This document shows positions 1 through 12,675 of a stretch of 23,609 nucleotides of DNA, in pieces. The stretch lies in contig NW_020170466.1 of NCBI RefSeq assembly GCF_000524195.1, forward strand, positions 320,177 through 343,785. Reading direction: 5' to 3'. Source of the stretch: Echinococcus granulosus (Eukaryota; Platyhelminthes; Cestoda; Cyclophyllidea; Taeniidae). The notes beneath the pieces are model-generated. The model had not been told where the DNA came from, ran no database searches, and was given only the letters and a program-made list of their open reading frames with translations. Position numbers and translations under genes: made by a program. How positions within the stretch are numbered: the first letter of the stretch is position 1; each line of letters starts with the position of its first letter.

Positions 1-3000
1 CTTTTCTCCTCCCCTGAACTGCCAAAAGGTGCAGAACTACATCCATCAGATCCTTTTGATCAACTTTTTACAAAAAAAAAACAAAACAAAGGAAACAATT
101 GGGTAAAATTGTAAATGGGAGTGTTCCATATTTCCAAACTCTCTGATATTCGTCTCAAAAAGTACCTGAATTTTTTTCTCCGAAGAATTCAAAAAAAGGT
201 GCAAATTCTATCCGCTGAACAATTTGCCACTTTATTGTCATCCATTGAAGCGAAAGTTAGCCAACTTCCCAGGAGGGTGATTGAGTATAATCTATTCTGA
301 CACACACGTGCTTCCTTTCTGCTTCTATAAGTGCCCTTATTCCCTATTGTTGGGAGGAATGGCAGGCAAAGGGGAGGGGAGAGAAGGACAGCAAACTTTA
401 TGTCAAATAATGTTAAGGGGGAGAAGTCGGGAGGAAGGCTAGAAGACAATTTTATAACACCCAATTACCTAATCGACTTCTGACTTAAAGTGGTGAGAAG
501 TTTAAGTAATGGGGGAGGAAAGGAGTGGTGGTTGCCTCCTCTTTAACAGTCGACGTCAATTCATCAACCTTTACAATTTAACTCTATCATGTTCTGCGGC
601 CTGCCTTTAAAAGGCGAAGTGAGGATTTAATCAGGTGAAGGTGTTGCCTATTTTGACGGCAGCAACGAGATTCCAGAGCCATAGATGTGGAAAAAATCTA
701 CTAAACAAGGGTCTCTGTTTATTCTTATTTACGATCCAAGGTATTTCCCCTAAAATGGGCTTGCTTCTTGTTAGTTGCGTGTAGGCGTGCGGGTGTATTT
801 CAATGCGACTATTTCCACAAACGCCTAAATTAAACAGCTGTTTAGCTAGAGGTCATTTGGCCATGGAAAGGTCATTTAACGGATAAGTGGTCACCGAAAT
901 TGACTGCATGGTCACTAAGGGAAGGTAAGGAAAAGCATCTTTCCATGTCATCACAGTAATGGAGTTTAGACAGACCTCACCAGGAGGGACGAAATGACCA
1001 AGGGTTTGGAATAATTGAATGCGCCATCAGGTGAAAAATTGACCTCCTCGTTTAGAGGTAAGATATTTTTCCTTAAAAAAGCGGTATCAAGCCTACGGCT
1101 TGGTTTTGACATGAGAAGCAGACATTATCTTGTTTCTACTATCACCTCCTTTCATCTGACCTTCATCTCCTACCTGCCTATTCCACTTCTCTTGTGATTG
1201 CCGATTGTTAAGAAGTGCTGCTGCTCACCTGGAGACCTGTTGGGCTAGATCGGTAAGCAAGGTGAAGCCGTATTTTCCCTTCCTTCTTTTCAAAAGTAGC
1301 AGGAGGCATTTCCACGATTTGGTCTTCTTTCCGATCCAACAATTGTGTTGATTGCGCAAATAGAAGCCATTATTTGAACTCTTTAACTTCGGAAGATAGA
1401 CCTCGACAGCAATAATTTGGGCTTTAGCAGATGAACAGCTCTAAATAAACAAAGGTATCCTCAATGCATCACACACATCGGACTCAGTGTGGTCTATTAA
1501 GAATAAAGTGATGCCTGTCTTTGAAAAATCGCGCAAGTTAGTGATAGGGTGGTAACCAATGCCAAGGCGGTCAGTTTCCACCTTAAGTGGGTCATTTTGT
1601 CAGTAGGTGAACAGCTCAAAATAGACGATGCTTTTTGACGAAGTGGAATAAGTGAGGAAATGAATAGCTGAAGGGCGAGTGTCTTGGAGGCATATTGTCA
1701 TCGGCTGTCAATGGGTGGTAGGCCACTTCCTCAGCAAACGTCATGACCTCTCCCGCTTGTTGTAAACGTAAACACTAATTGTTAAATTCCACGCGGTTAC
1801 CATGGTTACAAGGTGTTCTTATCACATTATCCCCTTTTAAAATGACTTATCAACAGAAATAAGAAACTTTCTGATCTTTCTGAGCTCAACATAGTGCCAA
1901 CCGTTATTTGTCAGGGTTTCGAGATGGAATGCTCCACTGCGACCTCTTCTCAGAGGTAGCTACAACAAATTTTTGGAAAAGCGTTGCAAGTCTTGCAAAT
2001 CATTTCTTCTGTTTTCTTTTATACTAGCATATAGCAAGTTTACAGATTATTGAAAAGGTAATTTCACATTTCAAAAATGATTTTTTCTTTTCTGAAAATA
2101 ACTTAGTTGCTTTTCAGGGACAGGGTAAATTATTTGGTTGAGTGGTGGCTTCGCCTAAACTGTGCAACAAGACATCAACATTGAAAGAGAGCAATTTGTT
2201 GCTACTGCACCGTCCAAAGGTCATTCCAGCAAAGTAAGAGTACCACTCTATGCAATTAAAAGGCCAGTATAAATAAAAAACTCATTTAAAGCAATACTGG
2301 AGCATGACATCCCGTCATTTTTCTTTACTGTGACGTTCTCCATGCCTCCTTTCGCTACTCTTCTGATTTACACACATATTAATGCCATCGTTTCGTGTGG
2401 ACTACACGAAGATGACTGCGGGATGATTGACTTGACTGGTGGCAGTGGACACTGCAGGTGCGGTGGGGACATTAAGACTTAGGGATTATCGCCACCCATG
2501 AAATGCAAACGGCAGCAAGGAGGAATCCACTTGGGTGGTGTCATGCATCAAACATCATGCATGACAGTCGATTTTGTGGTGCATGCTCCAAAAAGCAGCA
2601 CTATGAGGAGACGCGCCAGCCTCCCCGCATGTGCTATTACATGAAGTTCATCCGTTTGGAGAAACAGGTCAAGTTAGAGTGTTTCCTCGAGGTCATCTGG
2701 AACCATTTGAAACTTGATCTCACAACATTGGTAGTTGCTGCGCGAACCTAGAAATTGAGGATTGGTCAAGAGAGGACGCAATATGTGTGCATTGGAGGTG
2801 GGCCTCCACTGACTCAGTCACCGTTATTTGTTCTTGCCTTTTTTCTTCTGTAACGTATGGGTTATGCGACTGGTCACCAAGCAGCTGAAATGGGAACGTT
2901 CATCATTTGAATAGGGAACCTCTCACCTATAACCATTACCACCGATAACCACAGTGGAGCCATCCTCTGTGAGTCAACCACCCGGGGGCGATAAAAGCAA

Positions 3001-3027
3001 GACAAAAGACGGCGACTTTTTGTCACC

Positions 3028-3172
3028 ATGCCAAATGTCTGCGAGGTTACAGGCCAAACCGGTTTACCAGCCTACAGAGATCAAAAAGCCGGCTCGATTG
3101 AAAGGCTCTTTACAACAAGAACTTTTGCTCCTAAACTTAACCTTCCCCTTGTTCAGATGCTCTCAACAATGG
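3028..3172 (+). CDS. Candidate alternative first coding exon of the Pitx gene
   Basis: An open frame of 48 codons plus one base starts at an ATG with A at -3 (CACCATGC) and ends at a good donor (ATGG|GTAGGT) in phase 1. That is the same phase as the main first exon, so it could splice in frame to 5376. It could also join 4540, where the two-base carry-over opens a frame running through about 19 codons, including a His-rich run, into the ATG at 4599. A strong 3' splice site (pyrimidine tract ending TTGTTCAG) at 3156, directly followed by an in-frame ATG at 3157, offers a shorter version of only 16 coding bases. No domain is visible. It could equally be an unrelated exon or a chance open frame. 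Confidence 0.28.
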
Positions 3173-3329
3173 GTAGGTATTTTTGGGGGGGCATATGTAT
3201 GTGTGCGTTTGCTTTTGGGACCAATAAGAAGGGCTAGACACAAAAGGGTTTATCATTCTTCCGGCTTACAATTAGCATCTAAATAGACCTGCGCACACTC
3301 ACACATGCACAAATAATCCTCGCATCTGA

Positions 3330-3372
3330 GGGGAAGAGAGGGAGGGGAGGACTGGGAAGGGGGGAACTGGGG
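3330..3372 (+). other. G-rich tract with G-quadruplex-forming pattern
   Basis: Five or more runs of three or more guanines lie within 43 bases, with loops of 1 to 6 bases. This fits the common four-run quadruplex pattern. A second, shorter G-rich stretch lies near 3528-3541. The tract is about 0.9 kb upstream of the promoter-like cluster. Folding is predicted from pattern only. Confidence 0.45.
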
Positions 3373-4272
3373 AGCCAAGAAGCAAGGGGATGGATGAGAA
3401 GTAGCGGTCAACACCTCCTCACACCCTCCCATCAGATGTGTGTGCGCGTGCTCGCTTAAAATTGGCTAAGTTATATTACCAAATTGTGAAACGTTAATTA
3501 AACTAAAAGGAACAGAGAGATAGAGAGCGGGGGGGAGGGGGTGAAAGAGTAAATGAAAAACAAATAGAGATGGGAAGTGCTATCTCCTTTGTGTCTACAA
3601 CAGTGGAGCATTTTTAACAAATAGCCATATAAACCATTTTTTTGGTTGCTTCCATTTTTAAAGGAAAATTTCCTAAAGGCTATCATATTTATAGCAAATC
3701 ATGCTTTTTCGCTGTACTGAATGTACAGCACTAAGGTTTTCCTACAACACATAGGAGCCTTTTTGATCCACCTGGCTCAAGTATAGTTGCGGAGACCCAA
3801 ACTGGTCCTTTTTCAAAACTACGTTTTAAACAACCAACTTATTACATTCACCTTCAACTGTTTTTTACTTCCTTCTGGCTCATTTTTTATGAATGGATTG
3901 AAACTGCAGGATCTGCATAAGTTGGTCGGCGAACAATCTGCTTTTGTTGGTGGCGTCCTCAAATTCTATCATGTGATTAGCTACTTGAATTCAAAAAGCA
4001 TTGGAGCAAAATTAGCGGGTACGTTTTTGGATGTAGAGGTGCATTACTCAACGCTGACAACTTACCCTTTAGAAATTTTGTTTCATCCATAGTTTAATGG
4101 AAACCTAGAAGTACTCTCTACTCTCTAAATTTTCATTAATCCTGACAAATCACCATGAGGGATTACACCACGTAAGTCCTATTTCTTCTTTCACTAAGCC
4201 ATTCAATGATGCTGCTAAATCCCGAAGATCAAGCGGCTTAGTTGAGCCTCATAACTCTCTGCTCTCCACGCG

Positions 4273-4385
4273 ATTGGTCATAAAAACGACCGCTTTTATT
4301 AATGGGCCAATCACAACAGCACGAGTGTCACATACACGTGCATACACTCACCTTTTAGCCAATCAGCAGGCTAGGCCATTTAAGG
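4273..4385 (+). promoter_or_regulatory. Probable Pitx promoter: three CCAAT boxes, E-box, CArG box
   Basis: Within 113 bases there is an inverted CCAAT box (ATTGG, 4273-4277), two direct CCAAT boxes (4307-4311 and 4359-4363), a palindromic E-box CACGTG (4335-4340) and a CArG box CCATTTAAGG (4376-4385). Repeated CCAAT boxes a few tens of bases apart are typical of NF-Y-bound promoters, and CC(A/T)6GG is the SRF-type consensus. No good TATA box is seen, though the A/T core of the CArG box could serve as one. The cluster lies 214-326 bases upstream of the predicted ATG and immediately before a predicted 5'UTR exon, which places the start site roughly at 4400-4430. This is inference from motif clustering and position. 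Confidence 0.5.
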
Positions 4386-4468
4386 GCTTTTCTAGCAAGC
4401 TTCTGCTTTGCCACAAATCCCCAAATTAATCCCAGCTTCAAACTTTCAACATTTCTGCCCATCTTCCG

Positions 4469-4539
4469 GTAAGTCGGGTACGGGTATGAGGGGATAAGCA
4501 AGGGTATTAACTGAGGCAGAACAAATGATCCTCTTATAG
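4469..4539 (+). other. Predicted 71-base intron in the Pitx 5'UTR
   Basis: A consensus donor (CCG|GTAAGT) at 4469 pairs with an acceptor (CCTCTTATAG) ending at 4539. The 71-base size suits a flatworm mini-intron. Removing it would also delete a short out-of-frame upstream ORF that starts at the ATG at 4525. The spliced leader would then run from about 4400 to 4468 and from 4540 to the ATG at 4599. An alternative is that 4540 is the acceptor for the distal exon ending at 3172. Confidence 0.42.
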
Positions 4540-4598
4540 ACGAACTCTACCGCCTCCACCACCACCACCATCGCCATCACCGTCACCGCTGTCAACCG

Positions 4599-8062
<3,464 letters not shown>

Positions 8063-8190
8063 AATGATCTTTTTATCTCAAAAAAATATAAAGAACAGGA
8101 AATTCCAGTTAGCCATTTATATTTGAATATTATGTGAGGAAAACATCTATTAATTAAGTTAATTAGGCAGTTTGTTGACAAATGAAAAAA

Positions 8191-8196
8191 AATAAA
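8191..8196 (+). terminator. Possible poly(A) signal of the Pitx gene
   Basis: A canonical AATAAA hexamer lies 129 bases after the Pitx stop codon, in an A-rich stretch. It is the first canonical hexamer after the stop. Flatworm poly(A) signals are often variant, so an earlier A-rich site near 8080-8095 could be used instead. Confidence 0.4.
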
Positions 8197-8520
8197 AGGC
8201 AATAATTGCGAATGTAATTAATGCATTCCTCAACGATTTGAATGATCTAGTAGAGGGTGTCGCTGTGGCGGTGTGATAAGTAGGCCAGTCTAGAAACTGC
8301 TGATCAAAGTAGCAGGAAACGGAGGTCGCATTTTTTAACGGTGATGGGAAAATTAGGCTCTCATAGGGACGATCCAAAAGCGGTTGAGCGGTTATCTGTA
8401 CACCAAAACACGAAGCATAATGTTATCTGAATAAGCAGTTAAAGAGACAAGGAGTCATGCTCTAGTAGGATCGGCATTATCTCTGCCAAGTCAGCAATCA
8501 TCTTTAGGTCAGCAGAGCCA

Positions 8521-8562
8521 GCACTTTTAGTAGCGCTCAGCACTTTTAGTAGCGCTCAGCAC
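8521..8562. repeat. 19-bp tandem repeat, about 2.2 copies
   Basis: The unit GCACTTTTAGTAGCGCTCA occurs perfectly at 8521-8539 and 8540-8558, followed by the first four bases of a third copy. Each unit contains the palindrome AGCGCT. A second short near-repeat, based on GCAAGTGAC, follows directly at 8564-8584. Perfect identity points to a recent slippage event. Confidence 0.9.
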
Positions 8563-9900
8563 GGCAAGTGACGCAGCAAGTGACCTACATCCACATCAAA
8601 TAGTTAAGTTGTGTCAGCTGAGGAGACCCACCTCACCCATAGTCATGAAAGGCTGTCAAACGCACATCACCGGTTATTAATCAAAACTCAACTCACCACT
8701 CCAATACTTCCAGCCTCTACGACATAGAGCACTTCTACTTTCCAAAAAACCGGACTTTTTTGCATGTGAACAACTGCGGTTGAGATCCGTCTACCCGAGG
8801 CAGACCAAACACATGAAAGGACACAAATTCTTGAGAAAGGATCAGAAGAACCATCCTTTTTTGAGACAGCGCGGACATAAGATTGTAGAGCAGCATAATT
8901 GAGAGAGTACTAGCAATTTCGGTAAGAGTATTGCCACATTCACGCAAGCCTCCACTCTTCCTTGTCACTCATTTCCCTCACAAACGAAAGGGAACAGAGA
9001 ATATAAAAATACAATATAAGGGGAGAGAGGTGGTTCTGGTGACAAAAGGATACAGACTAGAGACTTTAGGAAACGTTCTACTGCCTCTTTCTCAAACCTC
9101 CCTCCCCGACAACTTACCCACAACTTTCCCTTCCTCTCCGTAAACGTCTCCCCTGTTATCCTAGATGGGCAAATCAAACAACCACCCCATTTGGGCAAAA
9201 GGCGCCAAATAAACACTTTTAAACGACAGAGGGATAAAGGTAGCAAATTCTCCCCACTTCAAACAAATCAAAGGTCACTTGATAGTCGGCTCAACGGCGG
9301 ATTTGGATAAATCGCATTTCGTTTGAGAGGGCCCATCGGAGTTCGAGCATGCAGCCGGTAAATTAACCACGCCTAAAATCAGGCGCCATCTGACAGTTAC
9401 GCGGTACCCCCTCCATCTAACCCAGAGAAAGTCTCTTTCCCCTTAGTGGAATTGCTTACTTTCCCAAGAGATCACATGGGCAGCCCAGAATCTTACCGTC
9501 CATTTGGCAAGTGCGCAAACAACTTGACATCTACAAGGCCGACAGGCAAACAAATAAACAGTAACTTTAGACTTGAAGAGAGAGCGCATAGTTGCAGATC
9601 CACAAAGAGGGGGCAGGAAATGACCCACCGAGTCTCAAGCTGCCATCACTAGCAATGTTGCACCTGCTAAAGTGCTAGTCATCAGTCTCACCCAACGATC
9701 CCCCTTCGTCCCCATCCTGTCACTTTGCTTGTGTAACGCATGACAAATCAAATCCAAAATGAAAAAAAAAAAACAATCTCACCATCATTTATGTTTGCTA
9801 TCCCTTTCGCAAGAGAGAAACTTTTAACAGCTGAGGTCACACTACTGAAAGACCACGGACATCACACTGAGGCACTGATGATACGAAATGCATGTTCTAG

Positions 9901-10030
9901 CTTTGAACGACATTATTCTCTGATAAATCCCTGCTATTTTGCATTCCGTTTTCTTTCTCAGGCAAAATATTTTACTTTTAAGAAATTGCAAATTCATTTT
10001 ATTTAGCTAGACCCACAGTTTGCCGAATCA
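9901..10030. repeat. Diverged direct repeat, copy 1
   Basis: This stretch and 10106-10235 line up from their common CTTTGAA start, with a constant offset near 205 bases. Shared blocks include GACATT, GATAAA, CGTTTTCTTTC, CTTTTAAGAA and CTTTATTTAGC-like segments, with scattered substitutions between them. It is not coding in any convincing frame. It could be an old local duplication or two remnants of a dispersed repeat. Confidence 0.7.
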
Positions 10031-10105
10031 ATCCATTCACCAACTGTTATCATTGACATAACTCATTACTTATGACATACTGATTATAAGGAATTCATAT
10101 TCACC

Positions 10106-10235
10106 CTTTGAATGACATTGTTCCCCGATAAAACCCTTTTGTTTTGTATCTCGTTTTCTTTCCCAATTAAAAGGCTCCGCTTTTAAGAAGTCGTAAATTT
10201 ACTTTATTTAGCCACACCTACAATTTGTTACAATC
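10106..10235. repeat. Diverged direct repeat, copy 2
   Basis: Partner of the segment at 9901-10030, in the same orientation, separated by about 75 bases. Similarity runs from CTTTGAATGACATT through the CGTTTTCTTTC and CTTTTAAGAA blocks to the ACAATC end. Similarity to copy 1 is clear by eye but far from complete, so the event is not recent. Confidence 0.7.
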
Positions 10236-10641
10236 ACTTTAGCCCATATTATTTTTATTAACACATTAAATGTTCATTTGTAAAAACTGATATGGGCCGA
10301 TTACTTTAAAAAATTTGGTTCTTAAAACGTAGTCTACTTTTCGAATCACACCACTCACAGAGAGTTTCTGAAGCTTAAAAGAGTACGGCGTTGGGTGTAT
10401 AAGCACTAAGTAGGTAGTTCGCGATTAAAAACCAAAGTATAACCAATGAATTGAAACAGGAAAACACAAGTTGCTTTCTAAATTTCCTTCTTAAGTTATA
10501 AATATTTTAGGTACTTCTATTTGATGTGTATTTATTATTGGTAAAGCGGATGTTTAAAAATGCTTTTGTTTAAATCTAAACCAGTTATTGCAGCTCGGGA
10601 AGTTCACAGCCGTTTGAAAACAAGAGTAATCTTTTAATGGT

Positions 10642-12071
10642 GTGGATCGTTCTGAGGTCTACGTAACAAATAATGTACATGATTCCTAAATTCGTTGTTT
10701 ACTTGATGTCTTCGATGATATGTCCCGTTTCCCAATTACTGAATACTTTCAATCTTGCTACCAGAGTACACTGAGGGAAGCCATCGAATCCAACAATTCT
10801 GCCCCCCTCAAATCACTAATTCAACAGGTTTTGACTTATTCCCCTCGCACTATTCCTCATTCACCTGCACTTTTAGTACAAAGCTGTATAATCTGAAAAA
10901 ATACAATAGTCGATTCCTCGAGGAATCGGTTTTGGCAATCTTTTGTCGGCTCATCTCTTAACATGGTGGAGTGGCATGCGTTATGTATCTACCTCATTTT
11001 TTTCCCTCGTTCTCAATCCTTCATCACTAAATCTGTCATGTGGGAGGAAAAGTGAAGATGTTTTGACTGTCCAGAAAGTCTGCAACTGCCACTTTCATTT
11101 CAACAGTGCGCACTACCCTTTAAATCTTCTAAATAATAAGTTGACCTAAATGTACCTGTGTTTGAAAAAGGTGAGCTTTCCTTCATAGAGGCTGCCATGT
11201 CTGATTCCGATCAAGCAGTGCACGACATCCTCATTTATGGTGCTTCGGTGACTGCCATGTGAGATATCTGCACCTGCAAGGCATCTCCGTGACACCCGAA
11301 GTGAACAGTTCCGATGATACAGGCCTCATGTTCGGTGATCAAACGGTTTGTGGCTACCCCACTCTGTTTGCCCAATGCCTGTGTGAGTGACAATCAACTT
11401 CCTGCATTACAACTCCATGATAATGCACATGGTGACGACGCCCTTGCAAAATGTCAAATGGATGACTTCTGTCAAGGGTAACGTTGGCATATAGGACCGC
11501 ATTTTGGTGGTGAAAGTTCCAATGGAGTATCGCAGACGGAAATTGTACACATTCCTCTCGCAGGCCGCGTTAGTCAGACACAGGTCGGCGGTGCGCCCCT
11601 TGATCTCCCATGCACCTCAATTGGAAATCCTCTTCATGCAGCCACTCGTGGTGGTGATGCATTAATCATTCGCCTTCTCCTTTACCGAAAAACCATTGTT
11701 GAGCCTGTTAATTGTCATGGCTACACAACACTCAAGCAGACAGCGAAAGTCGAAATGCAAATGCAATCACTTCTCTCCTGACTGCAGGTGGATAGTATGT
11801 CCTCCACAACTTGACCCCTCTAAGAACTGGTTATTGACTGCGACACAACATCCTGACGGGACATACGATCCAGCCATCGCCAATTCTTGGATGTTTTATC
11901 GGTTGTCTCCTGACAGACATCATCATTTCTTCCTGCCTTTTCTTCTAGGAGCTGAAGCACATAGAGTGAGTAAAGTGACTCGCGAGACAGCTTTATCCCT
12001 GACCAAAGACGGTAAAATTCACTGAAATCTATGATATTTTACGAGAAGCTCAATCATATAGAACCTGATAG
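10642..12071 (+). pseudogene. Decayed ankyrin-repeat gene, tandem copy of 15650-17331
   Basis: Every exon of the intact gene has a counterpart: 10642-10656, 10753-about 10827, about 11140-11345, 11477-11787 and 11949-12071. Disabling changes are plain. The start ATG is GTG, the exon 2 acceptor TTTTAG has become TTTCAA, and TGA at 11260-11262 breaks exon 3 right where about 155 bases are missing (repeat 3 and the start of repeat 4). TAG follows five codons into exon 4, which is also 23 bases short, and exon 5 carries a net four-base insertion that shifts the frame. Surviving peptides such as GELSFIEAAM and TRETALSL still match the intact copy. Parts could still be transcribed, but no full ankyrin protein can be read from it. 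Confidence 0.87.
10911..10928. repeat. 18-bp perfect palindrome
   Basis: CGATTCCTCGAGGAATCG is its own reverse complement with no spacer. It lies in the pseudogene's equivalent of intron 2. The aligned stretch of the intact copy does not contain it, so it arose or was inserted in copy A, or was lost from B. Confidence 0.85.
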
Positions 12072-12675
12072 TTTCCAATTTTAGATCATACCTCTTCATA
12101 ATTTGCAAAATAGCAGCAGATGCCTAGGAATGCCGTAGCCACAGCATTCAATCTTACATGCCATAAACCGAACAAATTTTTATTTAGGACATGCTGATGT
12201 TGCTTAATTCATTAAAAAAGTTATGTTTGCATGTGGTTAGTAGTTGAGACGAAGAAGCGACGGTAAATTGGCGATCATATACGTTCGACCAGGGATGATG
12301 AAAGGGTTGTAAACAGCTAGTCTAGCATTTTTAAATAGATGTATACAAAAGAAATTGAACTGACTAATTAGTGAGGTCTTTGCGTTGGAAAAGGAGCTGG
12401 AGTTCCAGAGACGCAAGCAAATTGCAAGAGAACGGGAGGAATAGCTGCATTTCATTTTGCCAGCAAGTCAAAATAGCAGATTAATTGCCATTTAAAGTGT
12501 TGCTAAGGGATGTTGAACTTTGGAGCTTGCAAGAAACTGCCTCACTTTATTTGACACGTCCTCAAAAGTGGAGCTTTGACATTAGCAGTAGCCGGACACT
12601 CCATGTAAACACATCATCGCTGCCTAGCTGGAGTGTATGAAAGCAAAGAATTCGGTACAGACCGAACCGCCACTT

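Larger units (their letters stand above)
1..4270. other. Non-coding upstream region of the Pitx gene
   Basis: No recognisable protein domain or conserved exon appears on either strand here, apart from the candidate alternative exon at 3028-3172, which has its own entry. Open frames are short and unlike known families. Homeodomain-type TAATCC words occur at 3314-3319 and 4137-4142, and another lies at 4427-4432 in the predicted 5'UTR; single six-base words like these are weak evidence. A small inverted repeat with 7-base arms (GCTGTAC and GTACAGC) lies at 3711-3729. A long gene-free flank is common beside developmental transcription-factor genes, so regulatory DNA is a reasonable guess, but no single element can be proven from this sequence. 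Confidence 0.5.
8197..10540. other. Intergenic region between Pitx and the ankyrin pseudogene
   Basis: About 2.3 kb with no recognisable gene. Open frames on either strand are short, lack family features and have no convincing splice borders. It holds a 19-bp tandem repeat at 8521-8562 and a diverged direct repeat pair at 9901-10030 and 10106-10235, both listed separately. I see no transposon ends or RNA gene. Confidence 0.5.
10545..12675 (+). repeat. Tandem duplication unit A (carries the ankyrin pseudogene)
   Basis: This block is similar along its length to 15550-17975, about 5 kb downstream and in the same orientation. Similarity begins before the gene, at a shared TCTAAACC...GTTATT-CAG splice site, and covers all five exons and parts of the introns. 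It continues past the stop codon through the shared AGACGAAG...GCGAC-GTAAATTGG block (near 12246 and 17515) to the CCTAGCTGGAG / CCCAGCTGGAG block. Block A is shorter because of internal deletions. Outer borders are approximate. Confidence 0.8.

Noticed and set aside
2503..2751. + strand open frame of 82 codons
   Set aside because: No domain, no convincing splice borders, ordinary chance length.
3711..3729. Inverted repeat with 7-base arms
   Set aside because: Too short and isolated to call a structured RNA or a protein site.
3787..4092. + strand open frame of 101 codons upstream of the promoter cluster
   Set aside because: No recognisable family and it begins at a non-ATG-like context; the length is within chance expectation for this composition.
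4553..4590. CCA/CAC triplet run
   Set aside because: Considered as a microsatellite, but it is short and impure; it is noted only because it could be translated as a His-rich stretch if an upstream exon joins at 4540.
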